From Aquincola tertiaricarbonis (GTDB taxonomy: Bacteria > Pseudomonadota > Gammaproteobacteria > Burkholderiales > Burkholderiaceae_C): a DNA stretch of 64,000 bases. The stretch covers positions 1 to 64,000 of the forward strand of contig NZ_JZUE01000016.1 of NCBI RefSeq assembly GCF_000969605.1. Reading direction: 5' to 3'. The notes beneath the pieces are model-generated. The model was not told where the DNA came from and did no database searches. It was given only the letters and a program-made list of their open reading frames with translations. Shown here in pieces: positions 56,294 to 64,000 of this stretch. Position numbers and translations under genes: made by a program. Position 1 is the stretch's first letter. Each line of letters begins with the position of its first letter.

Positions 56294-57334
56294 GTGATTG
56301 CCAAACAACATCCGCATCCTCGGCCACCCCCGGTGGTCGCGCCCGCCTGCAGAGTGGCACTCTGCACAGTGGTACTTGCCGCCGCAGCTTCGGCCGCCTG
56401 CGCGCAGTCCTCCGTGTCGATCTACGGCATCATCGATCAGGGCGTCGTCAAGGCGAACAGCGGCACGACGCCGGGTGCTTTGCTGCCGGGGCGCGGCGCG
56501 GCCCCCGACGTCTGGACATTGAAGGCAGGCAACACCTCGCGCCTGGGATTCCGTGGGCAGGAAGACGTCGGCGGCGGGCTCTACGCACGCTTCCAGTTCG
56601 AACACCGGTTCGCCGCCGACACCGGGGCCGCCAGCAACGCCAGCGTGTTCTGGCTTGGACGCTCTGTGATCGCCGTCGGCTCGAAGACGCTCGGCGAGCT
56701 TTATGCGGGGCGCGAGTACTCACCGGCGTATTGGGTAGCGCTCAATGCGGACCCGACGCTGTGGAGCTACGTGAGTCAGCTCGGATCGGCCTACACCTAT
56801 GCGAACTACACGCCGGTGGCCGCCACGGTCGAGGCCTCGAACATACGCTGGGCGAACAGCATCGGCTATAAATCGCCGATCCTGGGGGGTTTCAGCGCCG
56901 AAGTGGCGACGGCGCTTGGCGAAGGCGCGCACAAGCGGGCGACGGCCGGCAATGCGCAGTACAAGCGGGGGCCCTTGTGGCTCGCGGCCGGCTTCGACCG
57001 ACTGGACAGCACAACAAACCTGGTGCTGGCCGCGGCCGGCTACGACTTCGGATTCGTGAGCCCGCTGATCAGCTACTCAAAGGCGAAGGGCGGCCTGAAT
57101 GGAGACGGCAAAGCATTCAGCATGGCGGCGACCGTGCCGCTTGGTTTCGGACGGGTGCTCGCGTCGTACGGCCGTCTGAGCCCGGCGAGCGGTCTGAATT
57201 CATCGATGCTCGGTGCAGGTGTGCAATACGACTTGAGCAAGCGAACGCTGCTGTACAGCAACCTCGGTTCCGCCAAGCGCGACGGCCTGACGCGGACGAC
57301 AGCGGTCGACGCCGGCGTCAAGCACACCTTCTAA
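56294..57334 (+). CDS. outer-membrane porin (trimeric, Burkholderia type)
   Basis: 346 residues from the GTG at 56294, chosen because GGAG (56284-56287) lies 6 bases upstream; an ATG at 56261 is possible and lacks a ribosome site. Long signal peptide ending in AAASAACA, then QSSVSIYGIIDQGVVKANSG, NTSRLGFRGQEDVGGGLYAR, FQFEHRFAADTG, GRSVIAVGSKTLGELYAGRE and the terminal VDAGVKHTF ending in Phe. Followed after 13 bp by a Bug receptor gene, a pairing also seen at 44.6-46.7 kb. Confidence 0.92.
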   Translation: MIAKQHPHPRPPPVVAPACRVALCTVVLAAAASAACAQSSVSIYGIIDQGVVKANSGTTPGALLPGRGAAPDVWTLKAGNTSRLGFRGQEDVGGGLYARFQFEHRFAADTGAASNASVFWLGRSVIAVGSKTLGELYAGREYSPAYWVALNADPTLWSYVSQLGSAYTYANYTPVAATVEASNIRWANSIGYKSPILGGFSAEVATALGEGAHKRATAGNAQYKRGPLWLAAGFDRLDSTTNLVLAAAGYDFGFVSPLISYSKAKGGLNGDGKAFSMAATVPLGFGRVLASYGRLSPASGLNSSMLGAGVQYDLSKRTLLYSNLGSAKRDGLTRTTAVDAGVKHTF

Positions 57335-57347
57335 AGGAGTTGCCGAC

Positions 57348-58319
57348 ATGAACGTGTCCATCCGAACGTGCGTGGTATCCATCGCCGGCGCACTTCTCGC
57401 CGCCACCACGGCCAGCGCCCAATCCGACAAGCCGATCTCGCTGGTGGTCGGCTATTCCGCCGGCGGCAGCGCGGATTTTGTCGCGCGTATCGTCGCCGAG
57501 GCGATTGGCAAGCGGCTGGGGCGGCAGGTCATCATCGAGAACGTGGCCGGCGCCAGCGGGATGCTGGCCGTACAGAAGGTGCTGAATGCACCGGCGGACG
57601 GCAACCTGCTCTACATGGGCGGGAGCGACACCGTCGCGGTGCCTATGGTCAACCCAAAGGCGAAGGTCGCCTGGGACACGGACCTCGCGCCGGTCGGCCG
57701 TATGACCACGCTGCCAATGATTTTCGCGGTGCCGAAGAGCTCGCCCTACACGACGCTCGGCGACCTGGTCGCCGCGCTGCGCAAGGGCGGCAAGGAGGCG
57801 TTCAACTATGCGACGCCTGGCATCGGGACCATGCAGCACTTCTACGGCAGCCTGATCAACCAGAAGGCGAACGTGTCGATGCTGCACATCCCGTACCGCG
57901 GCGGCGCGCAGATCGCCAACGACCTCGTCGGTCAGCAGGTTGACAGCGCGGTCCTTGTGCTCTCCACAGCAATGCCCTTTCTCAAGGAGGGCCGCATCAA
58001 AGCCCTGTCCGTCTCGGATTCGGCTCGGGTGCCCCAGCTTCCGGAGGTGAAGCGGATTGGCGAGGAGCAGGGCTTCGCTGGCGTCGCACTGCCACTGTGG
58101 CAAGGCCTGTTCGTGAAGTCGGGGACGCCCGTGGCCACGGTCGCGACCTACGAGAAGGCCATGATGGAGGCCTTGGCACAACCCGAGGTGAAGGCGAAGC
58201 TGGGGGAAGCAGGTGTCACCGCGGCCCCGCTGCGCGGCGAGGAACTCCGGACCTTCGTCAGGCAGCAGGCGGCGCTGTACCGGGACATTGTGCAAAGCGC
58301 GAAAATCACCATGGAGTGA
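57348..58319 (+). CDS. Bug-type tripartite tricarboxylate receptor (TctC family)
   Basis: 323 residues; AAAGGAG 8 bases before the ATG. Signal peptide VVSIAGALLAATTASA, then ISLVVGYSAGGSADFVARIV, VIIENVAGASGMLAVQKVL, LHIPYRGGAQIANDLVGQQV and VPQLPEVKRIGEEQGFAG. A more divergent Bug protein than the other two in the window (SGMLAVQ for the usual SGTIGA). Co-transcribed with the porin; with the lyase it suggests uptake and breakdown of an unsaturated or carboxylated acid. Confidence 0.93.
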   Translation: MNVSIRTCVVSIAGALLAATTASAQSDKPISLVVGYSAGGSADFVARIVAEAIGKRLGRQVIIENVAGASGMLAVQKVLNAPADGNLLYMGGSDTVAVPMVNPKAKVAWDTDLAPVGRMTTLPMIFAVPKSSPYTTLGDLVAALRKGGKEAFNYATPGIGTMQHFYGSLINQKANVSMLHIPYRGGAQIANDLVGQQVDSAVLVLSTAMPFLKEGRIKALSVSDSARVPQLPEVKRIGEEQGFAGVALPLWQGLFVKSGTPVATVATYEKAMMEALAQPEVKAKLGEAGVTAAPLRGEELRTFVRQQAALYRDIVQSAKITME

Positions 58320-58591
58320 TAACGCCGGCGCACGCCTCAGCCCGAGCCCGCGGCCGGTGACCCTAGCGGGTCATCCATAGCTTGGATGCAAAACCGGTGT
58401 GGTGGCGCACGCAGCGCACCGGCTTGGCGGCACTGACTGCTTCCGGCCCGAAAGCGCACGGTCAACGTCCGCTCCGCGGACATGTCCGACCGCGCAACGC
58501 GGCGGCCCGGTGCCGGCCACGGGACAGCGGACTGCCGACACAGATCCTGGCGACCTCGCTCAAGAACGTCGGGCTTTGGAGGTGTCGACCG
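58320..58591. other. intergenic region with a possible hairpin
   Basis: GGTGACCC and GGGTCATC around 58357-58376 form a 7-of-8-pair hairpin after the Bug gene but no T run follows, so termination here is only possible. Confidence 0.3.
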
Positions 58592-58722
58592 CCCTGCCCC
58601 TGCCCCTGCCCCTGCCCCTGCCCCTGCCGATGCCGATGCCGATGCCGATGCCAATGCCAATGCCAATGCCAATGCCAATGCCAATGCCAATGCCAATGCC
58701 AATGCCAATGCCAATGCCAATG
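58592..58722. repeat. three-phase hexanucleotide tandem repeat
   Basis: A partial unit and five units of CCCCTG, then four of CCGATG, then twelve of CCAATG, about 22 units in 131 bp with no interruption. The unit length is constant while two bases change at each phase boundary, as expected of slipped-strand expansion from successive mutated units. Because six is a multiple of three, length changes keep any frame open. No gene I believe in crosses it. Confidence 0.95.
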
Positions 58723-59045
58723 CCTCAGCGAAGCATGGCGGCGTCCGCAACGCGGACGGTCAACGCACCGTCCAGACCTTTGATCGGCCTCCGCTGCTTC
58801 GAGCTCGCTGTCTCTGAGCTGCCGCTGGGAGGTCTGATGAGCAGAGCGCCACACTGCGCGTTGGCCAACGCTGCGCTTCATCGCACGACGTAGCAGCGTG
58901 ACGCACAGGGTGGTCATCGGTGGGGGGGTGCGGCACGAAACCGGAACCGCTTTGGCGGGCCGATGAACGTCGTTGCACGGCTGCAAAGCCGCCTGCAGCT
59001 TGCGCTGCCCTGCTTCGCTGCCTCGGTGCTCGCTCCGCTGGCGCC
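58723..59045. other. non-coding stretch between repeat and transposase remnant
   Basis: Nothing recognisable; it may include further decayed insertion-sequence DNA. Confidence 0.35.
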
Positions 59046-59258
59046 TGGCGCCACCGCCAAGGCGAGCGCTTCATCCAGCCCGCGTGGCGCAAGTGGGCCT
59101 ACGGGTGCATCGACCAGACTTCCGGGCCGCGCACCCACACCCTGCGAGCCTGGACGCACTTCTACAACTGGCACCGACGCCATCACCGCATCGCCTGCCT
59201 GCCGCCCATGTCCAGGATGGTCTCAACAGCAGACAACCTGTTAACACTTCACAGCTAA
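59046..59258 (+). mobile_element. IS481-type transposase C-terminal remnant
   Basis: The plus strand reads GERFIQPAWRKWAYGCIDQT, then TFYNWHRRHHRIACLPPMSR and DNLLTLHS before the stop, matching the end of IS481 family transposases (GKAERFIQT.LREWAYA...YN.HRPH......P.SR......NLL.LHS). The DDE catalytic core and terminal inverted repeats are not visible, so it is a relic that cannot move itself. Confidence 0.7.
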
Positions 59259-59614
59259 ATCACCTTCCTAGGCGCTGCCGTCACGGGATCGCCGCTGTTG
59301 GGTGTGCCGGTGGGCTCGATGAGCAGCAGGTGCACCTCCTCCTCTGCATGAGGTCGATGCTGCATGCCGGCCGGCACGACAAAGAGCTGGCCCGGGCCGA
59401 GTTCGACGGTCCCCTTTGGAAGGTCGATGCAAAGGCGCCCCTGCAGCACCAGGAAAAAATCGTCCGAGTCAGGATGCGCATGCCAGCTGAACGCCCCCTG
59501 CGCTTTGACGACCATGATGTCGTGGCCGTTGAAGGTGGCAACGGTAGGTGGCGACCAGTGGTCGGTGAACCCGGTGAGCTTGTGCTGGAGGTCAATGGCG
59601 GCGACGGAGGGCAT
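59255..59614 (-). CDS. cupin domain protein
   Basis: 119 residues. A single small cupin barrel: FSWHAHPDSDDFFLVLQGRL is motif 1 with the His-His-Glu-type metal ligands (HAH...D/E), and LGPGQLFVVPAGMQHRPHAE is motif 2 with the last His. Such proteins may isomerise or oxidise small compounds, or only bind them. The stop overlaps the last bases of the IS481 remnant. Divergent from an AraC gene 72 bp away, which probably controls it. Confidence 0.85.
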   Translation of the reverse strand: MPSVAAIDLQHKLTGFTDHWSPPTVATFNGHDIMVVKAQGAFSWHAHPDSDDFFLVLQGRLCIDLPKGTVELGPGQLFVVPAGMQHRPHAEEEVHLLLIEPTGTPNSGDPVTAAPRKVI

Positions 59615-59686
59615 GGCGGTCTCTCACAGGTGGAGGAGCGCCGCAGTTTCGCCACGGACGATCGCCGGGTCTTGTACGCTTGTTGC

Positions 59687-60532
59687 ATGCACGTGCCCTC
59701 TGACCCCTTGCCCGCAAACTGGGCCCGTTTCACGCCTGGCGTTCTGTCCGGGGTGACTCGGGTGCAGGCCGGGTTCAAGGACCATGTCTTCGAGCGACAC
59801 AGCCACGCCACTTTTTCACTGGGCGTCACCTGCAGCGGCGTGCAGATGTTCCAGTGCCGTGGGGAGCGGCATGCGAGCTTGCGAGGACACGTCATGCTCT
59901 TCAACCCAGATGAGCCCCATGACGGCCAGTCCGGAACGGCCGAGGGCTTCACCTACACCATCGTCCACCTTGAACCACATGTGCTCGACCTGGCCGGCAC
60001 GGCGGGGGCCGGCGTCGCGGCGCGCAGGTTCTTCCGTCGCACCGTCGTCGAGGATGTGCATTTGGGGGCCCGCGTGGCACGCGTCATCGCCGCCATGGGT
60101 CTGGCCGGCGAGTCGCTCCGTGCCGAGACGCTGCTCGCGCGGTTGTTGCACCGGCTGCTGCGCCAGCATGGCGACCCTCCAGCCACGACGTCCTTCGCTT
60201 CGCCCGGCGGTCGGCGCATGGCCGACGTCCGCGATTTCATCGAAGCCCACGCCGCCGACGACCTGACCGTCCAACAACTGGCCCAACTGACAGGCCTGTC
60301 CCGCGCCCATGTCACCCGGGCGTTCACAGCAGCCCATGGCGTGCCACCGCACCTGTACCTCAACGGCGCCCGGCTGCGGCGGGTGCAGCAACTGCTCCTG
60401 GGCGGCAGCACGCTGGCCGATGCGGCCCTGGCGGCCGGCTTCGCCGACCAGAGCCACATGAGCAAGCGGTTCAAAGGCCAGTGGGGCGTGTCGCCGGGGA
60501 CATGGCTCAAGCAGATGCAGGGGCAGCGGTGA
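59687..60532 (+). CDS. AraC family transcriptional regulator
   Basis: 281 residues from ATG 59687 (MHVPSDPLPANWARFTPGVL); the frame is open far upstream but only as a shadow of the cupin gene. N-terminal AraC-ligand cupin (FKDHVFERHSHATFSLGVTC, LRGHVMLFNPDEPHDG) and C-terminal double helix-turn-helix (DDLTVQQLAQLTGLSRAHVT, then GGSTLADAALAAGFADQSHM and WGVSPGTW). The EPHDG form is typical of regulators next to LysE-type exporters or cupin enzymes. Likely regulates the divergent cupin gene and itself. Confidence 0.9.
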   Translation: MHVPSDPLPANWARFTPGVLSGVTRVQAGFKDHVFERHSHATFSLGVTCSGVQMFQCRGERHASLRGHVMLFNPDEPHDGQSGTAEGFTYTIVHLEPHVLDLAGTAGAGVAARRFFRRTVVEDVHLGARVARVIAAMGLAGESLRAETLLARLLHRLLRQHGDPPATTSFASPGGRRMADVRDFIEAHAADDLTVQQLAQLTGLSRAHVTRAFTAAHGVPPHLYLNGARLRRVQQLLLGGSTLADAALAAGFADQSHMSKRFKGQWGVSPGTWLKQMQGQR

Positions 60533-60935
60533 GGTGGGACGTTCGCGCCTGCGCCCCTCGCGCATGACGGCCATGCTGTAGAGCTGCGAGGCCGTTGGCC
60601 GGCGCGTCCTCTTGGATGCACGTACCTCTCAGTACTATCTTGTCGCACCCGCCCTCGGCGACGCGAGGCCAGATGCACAACCAGACGGTCAAGCGCCGTT
60701 TCGACCCGTCACTCACATGTGAAGCCTACCGGTCGGAATCCACTGCGGCTGCGGAGCCCTCCGCGGAGGCTGCCCTTGATCACCTACACAGTGCAACGGT
60801 GCCGGGACCACGCGACCCCGGTGGGCCGCCCCGCACGAAGCGCCGCGAAGCCGTGCGGCCACCGCGGCGTTCCGCCAGCCAGTGTGGACGCGCAAAAAGA
60901 CGGCCAAGTCGGCGCGAGGTGCCAGCAGCACGTTT
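60533..60935. other. non-coding stretch, nothing recognised
   Basis: About 400 bp between the convergent AraC and gamma-glutamyltransferase genes. Confidence 0.4.
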
Positions 60936-62654
60936 TCAGGGAATCGGGGGCACGACCAGGGCCACACCGTTCGGGCTGCGGGGGTCGGTCACCGGAACCG
61001 GCGTGTCACCCACCACTTGGACGGCTTCGATGTTCAACCCACCGTTGACACCATCTCGCATGATCCAACCACGCAGCGTGAGGTCGGCCGCCACCGCTGC
61101 TGGGAACTTGCTGGCTTCGTACTCGATGACGTTGTCGGGCAGCAGTTGATGGTGGAAGCGGGGTAGCGCCTGCGCCTGGGCAATCGGCAAGTTGTAGTCC
61201 AGCGTGTTCACGAGCACCTGGTAGACGCTGGTGAAGATGCGCGATCCACCGGGCGTACCCAAGACAAGTGCGACCTTGCCCTCTTTGGTGGCGATGGTCG
61301 GGCTCATGGACGACAGGGGGCGTTTGTTCGGTTGGATCGAATTGGCGTCCGCGCCAACCACGCCGAACTGGTTGGGTACGCCCGGCTTGGCGGCAAAGTC
61401 GTCCATCTCATTGTTGAGCAGGAATCCTGCACCCTCCACCACGATGCCGCTGCCGTAGCCGCCGTTCAGGGTGTAGGTGTTGGACACGGCATTGCCCCAG
61501 CGGTCGACGATCGAAAAGTGAGTCGTCTGCGGCTTCTCGTCGGCCGTGGCCGGCACCGGCAGGTCAGTGCCCAGGCCCGGGCGCACGTTTGCCAGCGGCG
61601 TTGGTGCGGACAAGCTGACCTCGGCCGCGCGGCGCTGCAGGTAGTCGTCCGACAGCAGTTGGTCCATCGGCACTTGGTAGAAGTCCGCATCGCCCAGGTA
61701 CTGCGCACGGTCGGCAAACAGCCGCTTCTCCATCTCCGCCGTCAAATGCAGGTACTGCGCCGAGTTCAGCGGCGCCGCGGCGAACTGGGGCGCGAGGAAG
61801 CGTTTCATCTTCAGCAACTGCCCGATCCCGAAGCCACCGGAGCTGGGCGGCGGCGCGGTGTACACCATGTACCCGTTCCAGTCGATGGACACCGGCTCAC
61901 GCCACACCGCCTGGTAGTTGGCCAGGTCGGCTTTGGAGATCAGTCCGTTGGTACGTGCCATTTGTGCGACCAGCAGGTCGGCGGTCTGGCCCTTGTAGAA
62001 GTCGTCGGGCCCCGTGTCGCTGATGCGCTGCAAGGTATCGGCCAACTCGGGCTGCTTGAAGAGCTGGCCGCTCACCATCTTGCCGCCAAAGTAGTTGTTG
62101 AAGTTGGCCCGACTGCTGGCGCTGGTAGGCGTGGCGGTGCTGTAGGCCACAAAACCGTTGCGCGCGTAGCTGATTGCCGGTGCCAGCACCTGGCGCCAGG
62201 ACAGGCGGCCAAAGCGCTGATGCGCCGCATGCAGGCCGGCCACAGTGCCGGGCACGCCGGCCGCCAACGAGCCGTCCAGGCTCAACCGGGGAATGACGTT
62301 GCCACTGGCGTCCAAGTACATGGTGGGCGTGGCCGCACCCGGTGCCTTCTCGCGGTAATCCACGAAGTACGGCTTGCCGTCCATGTAGATGGTCATGAAG
62401 CCGCCGCCACCGATGTTGCCAGCCGCCGGCAGGGTCACCGCCAGCGCAAAGCCGACCGCCACGCCGGCGTCGACGGCGTTACCGCCGCTCTGCAGGATTT
62501 GCTGAGCCGTCTCGGCGCCGAACCGATCCGGCGACGACACCGCACCGGCGGTCAATGGCGCGGGGTCGTTGTCGTCGCCGCCGCAGCCGATCAGGCTGGA
62601 CAGCAGCATCGAGGCGACGAGCAGGCGTCGCGTGATCTTCCAAGGTTGTTGCAT
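60936..62654 (-). CDS. ggt: gamma-glutamyltransferase family lipoprotein
   Basis: 572 residues from the ATG at 62654: GGAGGA 4 bases upstream decides against the ATG at 62666. Signal peptide with lipobox SLIGC (Cys24), so anchored in the periplasm. Family blocks: GAVSSPDRFGAETAQQILQS, GGNAVDAGVAVGFALAVTLP, GGGGFMTIYMDG and, at the autocleavage site, KPQTTHFSIVDRWGNAVS with nucleophile Thr377; further PLSSMSPTI and LVLGTPGGSRI. Precursor is expected to cleave itself into two subunits and hydrolyse glutathione or gamma-glutamyl compounds. Stand-alone gene. Confidence 0.93.
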   Translation of the reverse strand: MQQPWKITRRLLVASMLLSSLIGCGGDDNDPAPLTAGAVSSPDRFGAETAQQILQSGGNAVDAGVAVGFALAVTLPAAGNIGGGGFMTIYMDGKPYFVDYREKAPGAATPTMYLDASGNVIPRLSLDGSLAAGVPGTVAGLHAAHQRFGRLSWRQVLAPAISYARNGFVAYSTATPTSASSRANFNNYFGGKMVSGQLFKQPELADTLQRISDTGPDDFYKGQTADLLVAQMARTNGLISKADLANYQAVWREPVSIDWNGYMVYTAPPPSSGGFGIGQLLKMKRFLAPQFAAAPLNSAQYLHLTAEMEKRLFADRAQYLGDADFYQVPMDQLLSDDYLQRRAAEVSLSAPTPLANVRPGLGTDLPVPATADEKPQTTHFSIVDRWGNAVSNTYTLNGGYGSGIVVEGAGFLLNNEMDDFAAKPGVPNQFGVVGADANSIQPNKRPLSSMSPTIATKEGKVALVLGTPGGSRIFTSVYQVLVNTLDYNLPIAQAQALPRFHHQLLPDNVIEYEASKFPAAVAADLTLRGWIMRDGVNGGLNIEAVQVVGDTPVPVTDPRSPNGVALVVPPIP

Positions 62655-62980
62655 GGGTTCCTCCATCGGCGCCAGGGGGGGCCGCGCGGCGGACCCGGTG
62701 GACGCCGCGGGCGCGGCAGGCTGGGCTGCTGGCCGCGGCGGGCTGGGGCAAGCGAGGCGCCCGCAAGCACCGGAACGGTGCGTTCGAGGGTAAACACATG
62801 TCGCCAGGACGCACGCTAACCGCGCGCTCGGCGCCCAGTAAATTGTCGACGGCTTGCTGCCAGCGAACTGGCACCCAGGGACGCCGCATGTCAGACGGAC
62901 TGTCGCAAACGCTCACATTGACCTCCAGGCACCATTCGTCCTTTGGTCAAGCAGACCTTGGAATCGCTTCGTGGAGGCCC
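62655..62980. other. intergenic region, nothing recognised
   Basis: About 325 bp upstream of the gamma-glutamyltransferase gene; must hold its promoter. Confidence 0.4.
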
Positions 62981-63490
62981 TCAGTCTGCAGCCGCTGCCC
63001 GCAGCGGCACCCTGGTCTCGAACTTCGAACAGTTCATCGCGAACATGCTCTTGAAATTGCGCACGTTGTGGTTGGAGGAGAAGGCTTCTCGGGTGAAGGC
63101 GTGGTACTCCTCCATCGACTCGGCACTGACGATCAGCAAGAAGTCGAACTCCCCGGAAACCTCGTAGCAGGCCATCACCGCGTCCTCGGCCGCCATGCGC
63201 TGCTCGAACTGGGTCAGCAAGGCCGCGTTCTGCTGTCCAAGTTCCACGGAGACAAACACCGTGAGCGGGCGTCCGACAAGTCGACGGTCGACGATTGCGA
63301 CCTGTCGCTGTAGCACGCCGTTCTCGCGCAACTGCGCGATGCGGCGCTGACAGGTGGCAGGCGATGTACCAACCTTGTCAGCCAAAGTGCGCATCGGCAG
63401 GGATGCGTCCTGCTGCAGCAGGTCCAGCAGGGCGACGTCCAACGGGTCCAGCGGGACCGGCTGAGCCTTCTTGGGCGGATTTCGAGGCAT
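62981..63490 (-). CDS. Lrp/AsnC family transcriptional regulator
   Basis: 169 residues from the ATG at 63490, which has GGAG 5 bases upstream (an ATG at 63508 is less likely). N-terminal helix-turn-helix LDPLDVALLDLLQQDASLPM and LADKVGTSPATCQRRIAQLR; C-terminal RAM ligand domain with VACYEVSGEFDFLLIVSAE and the tail VRNFKSMFAMNCSKFETRVP. Binds an amino acid and controls nearby genes. Divergent from the M20 amidohydrolase gene, 116 bp away, and probably its regulator. Confidence 0.92.
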   Translation of the reverse strand: MPRNPPKKAQPVPLDPLDVALLDLLQQDASLPMRTLADKVGTSPATCQRRIAQLRENGVLQRQVAIVDRRLVGRPLTVFVSVELGQQNAALLTQFEQRMAAEDAVMACYEVSGEFDFLLIVSAESMEEYHAFTREAFSSNHNVRNFKSMFAMNCSKFETRVPLRAAAAD

Positions 63491-63606
63491 TGCTTCTCCA
63501 GTCCTCATTGCGCTGAGACAAATGCATCGTCAGACGCAGTATGGATGATGATTTTTCTCGTCGTCATGACCTAACAATCGTCGCATCGGGGACGAGGAGC
63601 AGAACG

Positions 63607-64000
63607 ATGGTCGAAAGGGACGAGCAGACGCTGGAGTCCGGTTGGGTGCGCTGGCGCCATGACTTCCACCGCTTTCCGGAAACCGGGTTCAACGAGCGCC
63701 GCACATCGGACCGTGTCGCCCAGGTTTTGCAGCTGCTCGGACTCGAAGTTCACCGCGGCATCGGCGGAACCGGCCTTGTTGCGTCGCTCAACGTGGGCTC
63801 AGGCCCCGGTGTGATCGGACTGCGGGCCGACATGGACGCGCTCGCGATGTCAGAGACGGCACCTGACCGCGCCCACGCTTCGGAGAATGCAGGCTGCATG
63901 CATGCCTGCGGGCACGACGGCCACATGGCCATGCTGCTGGGCGCGGCGCAACTCCTGACCGCGCGCCGCGACTTCGACGGCACGGTGCGGTTCATCTTCC
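63607..64000 (+). CDS. M20 family amidohydrolase, partial
   Basis: Begins at ATG 63607 with GAGGAG 6 to 7 bases upstream and is still open at the window end (131 residues visible). VRWRHDFHRFPETGFNERRT is the usual N-terminus, GLRADMDALAMSE holds the second metal-ligand block and GCMHACGHDGHMAMLLGAAQ the HACGHDGH signature of hippurate hydrolase/N-acyl-L-amino acid amidohydrolases. The normal MDALPI.E has changed to MDALAMSE. Product: metal-dependent hydrolysis of an N-acyl amino acid. The divergent Lrp regulator fits amino-acid-linked control. Confidence 0.92.
   Translation, partial: MVERDEQTLESGWVRWRHDFHRFPETGFNERRTSDRVAQVLQLLGLEVHRGIGGTGLVASLNVGSGPGVIGLRADMDALAMSETAPDRAHASENAGCMHACGHDGHMAMLLGAAQLLTARRDFDGTVRFIF

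Noticed and set aside
58592-58722. CRISPR array
   Set aside because: The repeat unit is only six bases with no spacers, and no cas genes are near.
58462-58986. Minus-strand protein with His-Trp repeats, or plus-strand Pro-Met/Asn-Ala repeat protein
   Set aside because: All frames through the hexanucleotide repeat stay open because the unit is a multiple of three; none has a good start or any recognisable domain.

Overview
High-GC (roughly 65-70%) bacterial chromosome segment, most likely from a betaproteobacterium of the order Burkholderiales. The inference rests on three tripartite-tricarboxylate (Bug-type) periplasmic receptors, two Burkholderia-type trimeric porins, a PEP-CTERM protein with its tripartite C-terminal sorting signal, a TIGR03118-type lipoprotein, and the abundance of AraC/LysR/GntR/Lrp regulators. 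I see no rRNA, tRNA, CRISPR array or replication origin.

Layout. 1-5.1 kb: remnant of an exported-protein gene, a TIGR03118 lipoprotein, a five-TM membrane protein, an alpha/beta-hydrolase fused to a LuxR DNA-binding domain, and an AraC regulator. 5.1-7.9 kb: mostly decayed DNA with remnants of a chemoreceptor and a frameshifted Lrp regulator. 7.9-11.2 kb: a 2-hydroxyacid dehydrogenase and Bug receptor, overlapping by 4 bp, divergent from a citrate-synthase-like protein with an N-terminal helix-turn-helix; a perfect 10-bp inverted repeat lies between them. 11.5-15.5 kb: a complete chemoreceptor and a membrane diguanylate cyclase. 15.5-17 kb: two related small genes (one damaged) and a small membrane protein. 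17.6-21.2 kb: MBL hydrolase, PEP-CTERM protein, ketopantoate reductase. 21.8-25.5 kb: accessory-looking DNA with a frameshifted DUF1173 gene (typical of integrative conjugative elements), frameshifted acylphosphatase, zinc-ribbon protein, orphan HicB, TonB-domain lipoprotein and a broken receiver gene. 25.5-28.7 kb: second membrane diguanylate cyclase and a glycine-zipper protein.

30.4-33.7 kb is the most notable locus: a photoactive yellow protein (PYP) gene with all main chromophore residues, followed with no gap by the dedicated 4-coumarate:CoA ligase and then by a protein with a degenerate kinase ATPase domain, a pseudo-receiver and a good receiver domain. No tyrosine ammonia-lyase gene is present in the window. 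The locus is flanked by a decayed SOS-associated peptidase gene and a decayed histidine kinase, then a complete 1005-residue PAS/GAF hybrid kinase (35.2-38.2 kb).

38.5-44.2 kb: small lipoprotein, amidohydrolase, AraC regulator and SDR, among remnants of VOC, MmgE/PrpD and SDR genes. 44.6-53.1 kb: a catabolic operon on the minus strand (FAH-family hydrolase, HyuA, HyuB, a 137-residue third protein, Bug receptor, porin) with a divergent LysR gene. 53.6-58.3 kb: a second catabolic module (GntR-type regulator, PcaB/PurB-type lyase, porin, Bug receptor). 58.6 kb: a three-phase hexanucleotide repeat. 59-64 kb: IS481 transposase remnant, cupin/AraC pair, gamma-glutamyltransferase, Lrp regulator and the start of an M20 amidohydrolase running off the end.

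Two themes recur: uptake/catabolism of unidentified organic acids (porin + Bug receptor + enzymes + divergent regulator, three times), and signalling by light, phosphotransfer and c-di-GMP. An unusual number of genes carry one-base frameshifts, several in short G runs, so some pseudogenes here may be sequence errors.
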